This document shows, in pieces, positions 26,788-35,033 of a stretch of DNA of 64,000 nucleotides. Position numbers and translations under genes: made by a program. Location: positions 124,001 through 188,000 of the forward strand of contig CAYTHO010000001.1 in assembly GCA_964437595.1 (NCBI GenBank), in the 5' to 3' direction. The notes beneath the pieces are model-generated. The model searched no databases, was not told where the DNA came from, and worked only from the letters and a program-made list of their open reading frames with translations. This stretch comes from DSYU01 sp964437595. GTDB lineage: Bacteria > Chloroflexota > Anaerolineae > Anaerolineales > Anaerolineaceae. Position 1 is the first letter of the stretch. Every line of letters starts with the position of its first letter.

Positions 26788-26793
26788 TATAAT
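26788..26793 (+). promoter_or_regulatory. TATAAT -10 box before the zinc-ribbon gene
   Basis: A perfect TATAAT lies 50 bases before the ATG at 26844. The nearest TTGAAT is 23 bases upstream, too far for a standard -35 box, so the assignment rests on the -10 alone. Confidence 0.35.
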
Positions 26794-26843
26794 TCAAATA
26801 TCAGTTCCACTAATACCAAACCAGCCTGTTGAAGGGAGGCAAC

Positions 26844-27614
26844 ATGTCCGAGCCAAGTCGGATGCCCCGTTATGATGTCCGTAATGATGGAATGGGGCCG
26901 TACGCCGTTTTTTATTGCGAATGCTGTGACCGCGAGTTCCGCAGCCAGCCTGATCTGAAAGGAACCATTACCACCGATTTAGGGCGCAAGATGGCCGGGG
27001 ATCTACTTCGCAAAGTTCCGCTGTTTGGCGGCACGCTGGCCCAAAATGTCGCGGGCCAGGATCCTCGCTACGTCTATAATCTCACCGCCGACCAGCTCCG
27101 CGCCCATTGGGACCAGGTTAAGGAACGCTTCCGCGAATGCCCTACCTGCAAGAAAGTCGTCTGCATCTCTGACTTTGACGAGCGGGCGGGTTTTTGCAAC
27201 GAAGACAGCCCGCGTGTGAATGAAATCACCGAATCACGCGCCGAACAGGCCGGGGCCGCCCTCAAAGGCCTGGCCAGCGCTTTTGGCTTGAATGAGACTT
27301 TTAAACAGGTTGGCGATGCTGCAAAGCAGGCTGGGCAGGCTGCCCAGCGCGCCAGCGCCAGCATGGCCCGCTGCCCGCAGGACGGCACCCTGGCCGCCGC
27401 CGGTACCAAGTTCTGCCCGGAGTGCGGCGCTGCTATGGTTCAGCCGGCCAACACCGCCTGCCCCAAGTGTGGAACGGAAACCCAGGGGGCCAAATTCTGC
27501 CCTAACTGTGGCAACAAAATGGAACAACCCGCCCCCGCCGATGTTTGCCCCAGTTGCGGTGCCAAAGCCAACGGGGCCAAATTCTGCCCCGAGTGCGGGA
27601 CCAAGATCGGCTAA
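26844..27614 (+). CDS. Zinc-ribbon protein with five cysteine-pair clusters
   Basis: The 256-residue protein has N-terminal CECC and CPTCKKVVC pairs, then a helical Ala/Gln-rich middle (about 135-175). The C-terminus is a set of double zinc ribbons: CPQDG..FCPECG, CPKCG..FCPNCG and CPSCG..FCPECG. Such DZR tails bind zinc and mediate protein or nucleic-acid contacts. The middle region has no clear homology. GAAGGGAGG stands five bases before ATG 26844; the frame could begin at TTG 26829, but that codon lies within the ribosome-site region. A strong terminator follows, so it is the last gene of its unit. No enzymatic role is suggested. Confidence 0.75.
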   Translation: MSEPSRMPRYDVRNDGMGPYAVFYCECCDREFRSQPDLKGTITTDLGRKMAGDLLRKVPLFGGTLAQNVAGQDPRYVYNLTADQLRAHWDQVKERFRECPTCKKVVCISDFDERAGFCNEDSPRVNEITESRAEQAGAALKGLASAFGLNETFKQVGDAAKQAGQAAQRASASMARCPQDGTLAAAGTKFCPECGAAMVQPANTACPKCGTETQGAKFCPNCGNKMEQPAPADVCPSCGAKANGAKFCPECGTKIG

Positions 27615-27634
27615 CGCAAGAAAATAAGTCAGAA

Positions 27635-27661
27635 GAACCCTGACAGGCGCTGTCAGGGTTC
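27635..27661 (+). terminator. Strong hairpin terminator after the zinc-ribbon gene
   Basis: GAACCCTGACAG (27635-27646) pairs perfectly with CTGTCAGGGTTC (27650-27661) around a three-base GCG loop. A U-rich but interrupted tail follows (TCCATTTATTTTG). The tail is imperfect, yet the 12-bp stem is very stable. Confidence 0.75.
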
Positions 27662-27715
27662 TCCATTTATTTTGTCAAGCGCCTCATATTAAACAATATT
27701 TCCACTTTCTTAATC

Positions 27716-27745
27716 TTGCCTTAATTTAAATTAATCCCTTATAAT
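27716..27745 (+). promoter_or_regulatory. Promoter of the decaheme cytochrome
   Basis: TTGCCT (27716-27721) and a perfect TATAAT (27740-27745) are separated by 18 bases. The expected start near 27752 gives a leader of about 94 bases, which includes a GGAGGTG sequence at 27766-27772 far from the cytochrome start. Confidence 0.65.
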
Positions 27746-27845
27746 ATTAGAGATCCCTTTTAACGGAGGTGACCACTCGATATTTCTCATCTATGCATTT
27801 AATCGCAAAACCCCGACACTATGTTTCAAATTGTGGAGAATGCCA

Positions 27846-30050
27846 ATGACCAATAAACTGATAAAGATCTTGTTGGCTTTGGGAGTCCTCGCCCTGATGT
27901 TCCTGGCAGTGGCAATCCTTAAACCGGTGGACGGCAGGGCTATCGCCCAGGGGACAACTCCCCCCGCCCCCACCCTGGAGGTGCCATTCGTTCAGGAGTG
28001 GATGAAGTCGCCCCATAACGACGCAAAATCCGAGTCTTTTATTCACTGGGACGAAAGTGAAAACAAGACAGTAGAGGTTGCCTGCGCGCAGTGCCACAGT
28101 ACGCCTGGCTATCAGGACTACCTGGGCGCTGATGGTTCGAAAGTGGGTACCGTAGAAAAGGCGCCCGCCATTGGAACCACCGTTCAGTGCGCTGCCTGCC
28201 ATAACAAGGCTACGGACAACCTTTCCAGCGTGCAGTTCCTCTCCACGGAGATGGTAGAGGACAAGGCTGTGCCGGTGGTTATTTCTGGTCTCGGCCCCGA
28301 AGCGCGCTGCATGGTCTGCCACCAGGGTCGCGCCACAAAGACCCAGGTAGATGCCCAGATCGAAAAGTTCAAAGCTACCGACCCGGATGTAGTGGTAGCC
28401 CCGATCAAAGAGAACGGCAAGGATGTTCGCTTCGGCTTCCTCAACATCCACTATTTCGCAGCAGCAGTTACCCTGTATGGGAACGAGGTGAAGGGTGGCT
28501 ACCAATATGAAGGTAAAGCCTACGATGCCAAGAACGACCATGTTGAAGGCTTTAATACCTGCATTGGCTGCCATGATCCCCACTCTACCGAACTGAAAGT
28601 TGCCCAATGCGCTGAATGCCACACGGGCGTCAAGACCGTAGAGGATCTTAGGAAAGTCCGCGAACCCTCCTCTGCTGCCGATTATGATGGCGACGGCAAC
28701 ATCAAGGAAGGCATGGCTGACGAGCTCAAGGGCGTGCGCCTCGCCCTCTTGACCGGCATTCAAAAATATGCCACGGAAGTGGTCAAGACCGGCATCGTGT
28801 ACGATCCAGATGCCTATCCATACTTCATGCAGGATAAAGATGGCGATAACAAGCCGGATAAGAATGAGAATGGCGGTAACATCAGCTACTCTACCTGGAC
28901 CCCGCGCTTGCTCAAAGCCGCTTACAACCTGCAGGTAGCCACCAAAGATCCGGGCGCGTATGCCCACGGCAACAAGTACATCATTCAATTGATGTACGAC
29001 TCGCTCGAAGATCTTAACAGCAAGCTCGCCACCAAAGTCCCCATGGACAAGATGGCTCGTGAAGACGCCGGGCACTTTGCTGGCAACAGCGAAGCCTTCC
29101 GCCATTGGGATGCAGAGGATATGGCGGTTCCGGGCAGCTGCGCGCGCTGCCATTCAGCCAGCGGCCTGCCGCAGTTCCTCAAAGAAGGCGTCAACATCAC
29201 CAACCCGGCCTCCAATGGCTTCGCCTGCTCCACCTGCCACGACAGCGCCAACTGGCCCGAGGTCTATAAGATCGCGGACGTAACCTTCCCCAGCGGCAAG
29301 AAAGTCACCTTCGCTGAGGGCGCTACGGCCAACAACCTGTGCCTCGAATGCCATCAGGGCCGCGAGTCGACTACCAGTGTGAATCGGGCGATCGGTACTT
29401 CTGAAGCGGATACCGTCAACGACAAACTCACCTTCCGCAACGTACACTACTTCGCCGCGGGCGCCACGCTTTTCGGCACCGATGCCCAGGGCATGTACGA
29501 GTACAAAGATAAGATCTATGCTGGTAAGTTCGCACACACCAAGGGCGCCGAAACCTGCACCGACTGCCATGATAAACACGAATTAGCGCCGGATACGGCC
29601 AAGTGCGCTGGATGCCACAAAGTGGAAGATCCTGCTCTAATCCGCATGAAGTCGGTAGATGACTTCGACGGAGATGGGGACGTCAAAGAAGGCATCGCTG
29701 GTGAAATTGCGACCTACCAGGAAACGCTGTACAAGGCCATTCAGGCTTATGCCAAGGATGTAGCCAAGACCGGCATCGTCTACGACTCGCATGCTCACCC
29801 GTATTTCTTCACCGACAAAGACGGCGACAACAAGGTTGACAAAGACGATAAGGGTGCCAGCGTTCGCTTCACTGCCTGGACCCCGCGCCTGCTGCAAGCC
29901 GCCTACAACTACCAGTTCGCCCAAAAGGACCCGGGTGCGTATGTCCATAACGGCAAGTACGTTCTCCAGGCCCTGTATGACTCGGTCGAGGATCTGAACA
30001 GCAAGCTGCCGACCAAGATCGATATGTCCAAGATGGTCCGCCCGAAGTAA
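27846..30050 (+). CDS. Decaheme c-type cytochrome made of two pentaheme halves
   Basis: The 734-residue protein has an N-terminal signal segment (residues 4-36) and ten CxxCH haem sites, for example CAQCH at 80-84, CAACH at 115-119 and CARCH at 432-436. The two halves are homologous: each holds five haem sites, then a D-x-D-G-D-G acidic loop (DYDGDGNIKEG, DFDGDGDVKEG), a DKDGDNK loop, and WTPRLL..AYN...KDPGAY. The acidic loops look like calcium sites. The protein is probably exported and carries electrons across or outside the envelope. GGAG lies seven bases before the ATG at 27846; TTG 27831 would start inside that ribosome site. It is a single-gene unit ending in a strong terminator. Confidence 0.9.
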   Translation: MTNKLIKILLALGVLALMFLAVAILKPVDGRAIAQGTTPPAPTLEVPFVQEWMKSPHNDAKSESFIHWDESENKTVEVACAQCHSTPGYQDYLGADGSKVGTVEKAPAIGTTVQCAACHNKATDNLSSVQFLSTEMVEDKAVPVVISGLGPEARCMVCHQGRATKTQVDAQIEKFKATDPDVVVAPIKENGKDVRFGFLNIHYFAAAVTLYGNEVKGGYQYEGKAYDAKNDHVEGFNTCIGCHDPHSTELKVAQCAECHTGVKTVEDLRKVREPSSAADYDGDGNIKEGMADELKGVRLALLTGIQKYATEVVKTGIVYDPDAYPYFMQDKDGDNKPDKNENGGNISYSTWTPRLLKAAYNLQVATKDPGAYAHGNKYIIQLMYDSLEDLNSKLATKVPMDKMAREDAGHFAGNSEAFRHWDAEDMAVPGSCARCHSASGLPQFLKEGVNITNPASNGFACSTCHDSANWPEVYKIADVTFPSGKKVTFAEGATANNLCLECHQGRESTTSVNRAIGTSEADTVNDKLTFRNVHYFAAGATLFGTDAQGMYEYKDKIYAGKFAHTKGAETCTDCHDKHELAPDTAKCAGCHKVEDPALIRMKSVDDFDGDGDVKEGIAGEIATYQETLYKAIQAYAKDVAKTGIVYDSHAHPYFFTDKDGDNKVDKDDKGASVRFTAWTPRLLQAAYNYQFAQKDPGAYVHNGKYVLQALYDSVEDLNSKLPTKIDMSKMVRPK

Positions 30051-30079
30051 CCTTCGCGCGAATCGAGCGTATAAAAAAG

Positions 30080-30108
30080 CTGGCGGGAGCAATTCCGCCA
30101 GTTTTTTT
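30080..30108 (+). terminator. Intrinsic terminator of the cytochrome gene
   Basis: CTGGCGG (30080-30086) pairs with CCGCCAG (30095-30101) and is followed by seven T. An A-run before the stem lets it also work for the opposite strand. Confidence 0.92.
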
Positions 30109-30184
30109 GTTCATTCTATTGTAAAGAATGGGTAAAAAATCTCTCCTGTTAGTATGCTGTAAACTAATCCAATCTGGGAACCCG

Positions 30185-30263
30185 TATAATTAGGAGAAAG
30201 TATTCTATCCACTATATACTCGTGACATAATCATTAAGGACGGGCCCGAGGCGACCAGGCCCG
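30185..30263 (+). promoter_or_regulatory. Candidate promoter and leader hairpin of the chemosensory operon
   Basis: A TATAAT at 30185-30190 and a TATACT at 30215-30220 are both possible -10 boxes; neither has a clear -35. Downstream, CGGGCC (30241-30246) pairs with GGCCCG (30258-30263) just before the ribosome site of the first cheW at 30279. Confidence 0.35.
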
Positions 30264-30278
30264 GGGTGAGAGGGTCTT

Positions 30279-31127
30279 ATGAATTTTTCAGCATCAACAT
30301 TCGCGGATATCAGCCATACTTCGCAGCCGGCGGCTTCTGAGGAAGATGCGGCAAAGACGCGCTCTTTACTGGTCTTCCACCTGGGCGACCGTTCTTACGG
30401 CCTGGCGGTTGAGCATGTAGTCCAGATCATCGCCATGGTAAAGCTTACCCCTGTGCCGCAGGCCGATCAGATGGTGGAAGGCGTGGCAAACATCCGCGGC
30501 AAAATAATTCCCGTTCTCAGTGCTCGCCGTCACCTGGACTTGCCAATGGTCGCTCCACAGCTGTACACCCCCATCATCTTGCTCAATGCGGGCGATCGCA
30601 TGATTGGCTTAATTGTCGATGAAGTCGCCGATGTGGTTCGCTTGCCAGCCAATCAGATGACCAGGCCAGACAGCCTCTTGCCCCAGGATGCTGAAGATGC
30701 CGGCGTGCTTGAGGGAGTTGTTCACCAGGATGAAAATGTAATTATCCTGATCAATCCTCACTACCTGCTTAATTCGGCCAAGATGCGTGCTTTCCAGCGC
30801 GATGCGCACAACCTGCCGGGAGCCAATGCAAAATTCGCTGAAGAGGAACCGCTTCCTTCCAGGCCGCGCAGAACACGCCGGGAAGAGTCACAGCCTGCGC
30901 ACAGCGCCCAGCCCGCGGCTGCCAAACCTGCCCCGGCTCCAGCTCAAGAGAAAAAACAGTCCTCCGGTACCGGACAAGGAAAATCAAGAAAAAATCGCCG
31001 CAATTTCGATCAAACCCTTGCCGGTGAAATTGCGGGCCTTGCCTCAGAGATCCCACCCAGCGATGGGCAGCCGCAGGTGGATGATGCGTCAGACCAGGAT
31101 ACGCTGCCTTCCACGGATAAAAAATAA
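30279..31127 (+). CDS. cheW: CheW-like coupling protein with a long C-terminal tail
   Basis: Residues about 25-165 form a CheW domain: LLVFHLGDRSYGLAVEHVVQ, NIRGKIIPVLSARRHLDL and DRMIGLIVDEVADVVRLP. CheW links receptors to the kinase CheA. The remaining 115 residues are low-complexity and rich in Pro, Ala, Gln and charged residues; such tails are unusual for CheW, which is normally about 160 residues. A second, shorter CheW is encoded in the same operon at 32851. It is the first gene of the chemosensory operon and precedes cheR by 27 bases. Whether the tail binds another partner is unknown. Confidence 0.88.
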   Translation: MNFSASTFADISHTSQPAASEEDAAKTRSLLVFHLGDRSYGLAVEHVVQIIAMVKLTPVPQADQMVEGVANIRGKIIPVLSARRHLDLPMVAPQLYTPIILLNAGDRMIGLIVDEVADVVRLPANQMTRPDSLLPQDAEDAGVLEGVVHQDENVIILINPHYLLNSAKMRAFQRDAHNLPGANAKFAEEEPLPSRPRRTRREESQPAHSAQPAAAKPAPAPAQEKKQSSGTGQGKSRKNRRNFDQTLAGEIAGLASEIPPSDGQPQVDDASDQDTLPSTDKK

Positions 31128-31154
31128 GGGATAACGGGAGACAAATCTACCGGT

Positions 31155-32822
31155 ATGCTTGCTTCTAACCTTAGCCCCACCGATCGAGCGACGCTTTCCC
31201 TTAGTTATGGGGATTTTGTTCGCTTTTGCCAGTTAATGGAAGACCGCTTTGGCCTGGCCTTTACAGAAAAGCGGCGCATGGAGCTGGAAATTGGTGTTCG
31301 GCGGGCCTTTGCTGCTTCAACCTGCACGGATCTTAACAGTTACTTTCAACTTCTGAATGATCCGGTGAACGGCCAGTTAGAACTAGAGCGATTGGTTAAT
31401 AACCTTACGGTAGGTGAAACCCACTTCTTCCGCGATGCTGGCCAAATTGATGCGCTGGTCAACCACGTTCTTCCCGAGATCATCGAGCGGCGGCGTTCCA
31501 TTCGGACCTTGCGTATCTGGAGTGCTGGCTGCGCCAGCGGCGAAGAACCTTACTCTATTGCCATGCTCCTCAAGGATCTCATCCCCGATATCGCTGCCTG
31601 GACCATTACAATTCTTGGTACAGATATCAATACCCATCACCTGGATCGGGCCCGGCGTGCCGTATATGGCGAGTGGGCGTTCCGCGAGGTTCGCTCAAAA
31701 CAGTACCGCCCTCGCTTCTTCACCCAGCGCGGTCACCAGTATGAGCTGAGCCAGGATATCCGCCGCATGGTCACCCTCAGCCAGTTGAACCTGTCCGAAG
31801 ATGCGTATCCATCGTACGATAACAATACGATGTACATGGATCTGATCTTGTGCCGCAACGTGACTATCTATTTTCCGGAATTGGTTACTCGCATGGTAGT
31901 GGACCGGTTTTACAATTCCCTGGTGGATGGTGGCTGGCTGGTCATTGGTCACTCGGAGCATTCGCTGAGTGTCTATCAGCGCTTCACCGCGCGCAATTTC
32001 CCGGACGCGATTCTTTACCAGCGCCTCGGTGAGCAGCCCAAGGAAGAGTCCCGTCTACCATCGCTGTCATCGAAACCCAATACCCTGCCGCCGCCGCGTT
32101 CGATCCTGAATACGCTTTCCATTAACGCTACGCCGCCCGCCAGCACCGCCGGGTCTGGCGCCGCCGCGCCGGGTTCATCGGCGCGTTCCGCGGCAACGCC
32201 TGTACCTTCCAGGCCCATTGCTTCGAAACCCTTCCCCCCTTCACTCACTTCATCTCAATATCCGGGGGATGAAGATGTTGAAAACCAGGGAAATGAATTT
32301 GAGCAGGCGCAGTCCCTCGTAGCTTCCGGGCGGATCGATAAAGCCCGCGACCTGCTGCTGCGCTGGCTGACCGAGCACCCCAACCATGCCCAGGCGTGCG
32401 CGCTTCTGGGCACCGTCTATGCCGACCTGGGCAACTGGGCCGAAGCGGAGCGCTGGTGCCAGCTTGCCACCGGCCTCGACCGGCTTAATTTGGATGGTTA
32501 CTATACCCTCGCCCTGGTATATCAGCACCAGGGTGAAAGCGGAAAAGCCATTGAGTTGATGAAGAAGGTTGTTTATATCGAGCGCAACGATATACTCGGT
32601 CACTTTAGCCTGGCGAACCTGTACTATAGCTCTGGGCAGCTTCCTTTGGCTCTCAAATATTTGGAAAATACCCAGCATATATTGGAAGCGCGTAATCCAA
32701 CCGATCTTGTCCCGCGTTCTGGCGATCTATTCGTGGGGCGTCTGGCTCAGTCGGTAACGGAGATGCGTAAAACCTGGGCAAGCAAACTGCCCAGCCAGAC
32801 CAAGATCCTCGGCGCAAAGTAA
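31155..32822 (+). CDS. cheR: CheR methyltransferase with C-terminal TPR repeats
   Basis: Residues about 15-285 are CheR. The N-terminal helical domain is followed by VGETHFFRD (86-94), the SAM-binding IWSAGCASGEEPYSIA (121 onward), and LILCRNVTIYF. CheR methylates glutamates of chemoreceptors using S-adenosylmethionine. After a Pro/Ser/Ala-rich linker (about 295-365) the C-terminus holds TPR-like helices: ARDLLLRWLTEHPNHAQACA and NLDGYYTLALVYQHQGESGK. Such CheR-TPR fusions are typical of alternative chemosensory systems and bind partner proteins. The frame begins at ATG 31155 with only a distant GGGAG. It lies between the two cheW genes. Confidence 0.92.
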   Translation: MLASNLSPTDRATLSLSYGDFVRFCQLMEDRFGLAFTEKRRMELEIGVRRAFAASTCTDLNSYFQLLNDPVNGQLELERLVNNLTVGETHFFRDAGQIDALVNHVLPEIIERRRSIRTLRIWSAGCASGEEPYSIAMLLKDLIPDIAAWTITILGTDINTHHLDRARRAVYGEWAFREVRSKQYRPRFFTQRGHQYELSQDIRRMVTLSQLNLSEDAYPSYDNNTMYMDLILCRNVTIYFPELVTRMVVDRFYNSLVDGGWLVIGHSEHSLSVYQRFTARNFPDAILYQRLGEQPKEESRLPSLSSKPNTLPPPRSILNTLSINATPPASTAGSGAAAPGSSARSAATPVPSRPIASKPFPPSLTSSQYPGDEDVENQGNEFEQAQSLVASGRIDKARDLLLRWLTEHPNHAQACALLGTVYADLGNWAEAERWCQLATGLDRLNLDGYYTLALVYQHQGESGKAIELMKKVVYIERNDILGHFSLANLYYSSGQLPLALKYLENTQHILEARNPTDLVPRSGDLFVGRLAQSVTEMRKTWASKLPSQTKILGAK

Positions 32823-32850
32823 TCAACTGTGATTCTGGAGTGAGTAAAGA

Positions 32851-33444
32851 ATGAGCGAATACGAAATTCGAGAGGAAGATTTAGAGGCCCCCGCCACTAT
32901 CGATCAGGAGCAGGTCGAAAAAGTTTGGGCGCAGCGCGCTGCCCAGTTGGCAAAGGTTGTAAAGCGGGAAGAGTCAGGAGAACAGCTCGCCATTGCCCTG
33001 GTCCGCCTTGGGCGCGAGCTGCTTGGTGTTGAGGTACAGTACGTGCAAGATATTCGCCAGATTGAAGCGCTCACGCGCGTACCGCGTGTACCCGAATGGG
33101 TCGCTGGCATCTCGAATGTGCGCGGGCGCATTCTTTCCGTTATCAACCTGCGTTCATTCCTGGGCCTGCCGCCTGCGCCGCAGTCAGGGGAAGGGATTCT
33201 TGTCGTTGTGCAGGCCGCTTCCATGGATGTGATCTTATTGGTCGACGACGTTCCCGGTGTAGAAGTTCTGCCTGTGCGCAAGGATCTGGCTGGCAATAAT
33301 TTGCTGCACCACCTTCGCTCTGAGTATATCCTTGCGGTCGTTGAGCGCCGCAACAGCTCGGCTGACCAGCGCCATATTACTGTTTTGAATATGGACGCCA
33401 TTCTGAGTGACCCGCGCATGATGGTTCATGAAGAATTGGCATAA
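32851..33444 (+). CDS. cheW: CheW coupling protein
   Basis: The 197-residue protein has a 45-residue acidic and helical lead followed by a CheW domain: LAIALVRLGRELLGVEVQYV, WVAGISNVRGRILSVINLRS and MDVILLVDDVPGVEVLPV. Unlike the longer copy at 30279 it has no tail, so the two may couple different receptors or stabilise different arrays. It lies 28 bases after cheR and 71 bases before the receptor gene, in one transcription unit. Confidence 0.92.
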   Translation: MSEYEIREEDLEAPATIDQEQVEKVWAQRAAQLAKVVKREESGEQLAIALVRLGRELLGVEVQYVQDIRQIEALTRVPRVPEWVAGISNVRGRILSVINLRSFLGLPPAPQSGEGILVVVQAASMDVILLVDDVPGVEVLPVRKDLAGNNLLHHLRSEYILAVVERRNSSADQRHITVLNMDAILSDPRMMVHEELA

Positions 33445-33515
33445 AAAGAAGGTATAGAAGTATTGCCTAACTACGCATTCCAGAGGATGGATTTTTCTAA
33501 AAAAGGTAAGCACCT

Positions 33516-34970
33516 ATGAGAGATTTTTTCAATTTTCAATCCATCACGACAAAAATTGTAGCAACAGCCACTGTTAGCTCATTTATTACCGCCTTTGTTT
33601 TGATTGTCTCGAACTTTTTAATTTCGCCTGCCTTCCTCCCGCAGGTGGTTAAACCGGGGCCGCAGGGTGTCGAAGTATTGAATCCAGAGATGTTTGAAGG
33701 GATTAGGAAGCTTAACTTGACCCAAATTGGGGTTGGCCTGGCCCTGGTTGTGCTGGTTACGATTGTAGCGAATTTCATTGCATGGAAAATAATTGGCCGA
33801 CCGACCCAACAGCTTACAAAAATGGCCGAGGCAGTCGCATCTGGGAACCTGGATACCGTTGTAAATGTCTATTCCAAAGACGAGATCGGCACGTTAGCCC
33901 AGTCTATCAACAAGATGGTGGAGCGTTTGAAGCAGATCATTCAGCAAGAACACGAGCAGCGCGATATCCTGGAAGCCACCGTCCGGCGCTATCTCGTTTG
34001 CATGGCCGAAGTTGGCAGTGGGAACCTCACCATGCGGGTCCAGGCCAGTAATAATGGGCAAGGAGACAGCGACCCCTTACTGATGTTGGGAAACAGCCTG
34101 AATGGTTTAACCTCCAACCTTCAGCACATGATCACCCAGATCCGTCAAGCATCCAACAATCTGACCACTTCCTCAGCGGAGATCCTCGCTGCAACCACGC
34201 AGCAGGCTTCTGGCTCCAGCGAGCAGTCGGCGGCGATTGCCGAGACATCAACCACGGTTGATGAGGTCAAAGCCATCGGAGAGCAGGCCTTCTTGCGCTC
34301 TCAGGAAGTGGTCGACGCTGCCAACCGCACCGTGGAGGTTTCGCAAGGTGGGCAGAAAACGATCCAGGAGACCATCGATTGCATGACGCGCATCAAGGAT
34401 CGGGTTGAAGGCATTGCTGAAAACATCCTGGCATTGTCTGAGCAAACCCAGCAGATTGGTGAGATCATCGCCACAGTCAGCAATATTGCGTCACAGTCGA
34501 ACATGCTGGCTTTGAATGCCTCGGTAGAAGCAGCCCGCGCCGGAGAGCACGGGAAAGGCTTTGCCGTGGTCGCCGCCGAGGTGCGCAGCCTGGCGGAGCA
34601 GTCGCGGCAGGCTACCGCACAAATCAAATCCATCTTGCAGGATATTCAGAAGGCCACCAACGCCACCGTAATGGCAACCGAAGAAGGCACCAAAGTGGTG
34701 GATCAGGGTGTCCGGCTGGCCGCGCAAACTCAGTTAGCCATTACCCAGCTTGCCGATGTGATTAACGAATCCGCGCAGCGGGCCTCGCAGGTGATGGCCG
34801 GCGGTCGGCAGCAGGCCTCGGGCGTTGAGCAAATTGCCCTGGCAATGCAGAACATCAATCAAGCCATGATCCAAAGCCTTACCAGCACTCGCCAGTCTGA
34901 GAAAGCTGCGCAGGATCTGAACCAGCTCGCCCATGAGCTTAGCGAAATGGTCAAGCAGTATACCGTCTAA
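33516..34970 (+). CDS. Methyl-accepting chemotaxis protein with almost no outer domain
   Basis: The 484-residue receptor has two membrane helices (about 13-36 and 71-90) separated by only about 35 residues. A HAMP domain (IIGRPTQQLTKMAEAVASGN) and a long cytoplasmic coiled coil follow. The signalling tip is IATVSNIASQSNMLALNASV then EAARAGEHGKGFAVVAAEVR, the conserved hairpin that binds CheA and CheW. The lack of a ligand-binding outer domain suggests it senses membrane state, redox or cytoplasmic cues, or a partner protein. It is the only receptor gene in the operon. A GG-rich leader precedes the ATG. Confidence 0.92.
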   Translation: MRDFFNFQSITTKIVATATVSSFITAFVLIVSNFLISPAFLPQVVKPGPQGVEVLNPEMFEGIRKLNLTQIGVGLALVVLVTIVANFIAWKIIGRPTQQLTKMAEAVASGNLDTVVNVYSKDEIGTLAQSINKMVERLKQIIQQEHEQRDILEATVRRYLVCMAEVGSGNLTMRVQASNNGQGDSDPLLMLGNSLNGLTSNLQHMITQIRQASNNLTTSSAEILAATTQQASGSSEQSAAIAETSTTVDEVKAIGEQAFLRSQEVVDAANRTVEVSQGGQKTIQETIDCMTRIKDRVEGIAENILALSEQTQQIGEIIATVSNIASQSNMLALNASVEAARAGEHGKGFAVVAAEVRSLAEQSRQATAQIKSILQDIQKATNATVMATEEGTKVVDQGVRLAAQTQLAITQLADVINESAQRASQVMAGGRQQASGVEQIALAMQNINQAMIQSLTSTRQSEKAAQDLNQLAHELSEMVKQYTV

Positions 34971-35033
34971 TCGTTCATTTGATCTCCGCCAGGATTATTC
35001 CTGGTAGGTTCTTCCTATATAGAGGAAATGCCC

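Noticed and set aside
27819..29153. A 444-codon frame on the minus strand opposite the cytochrome
   Set aside because: The plus frame has ten CxxCH sites, a signal sequence, promoter and terminator; the antisense frame is a shadow of the same codon bias.
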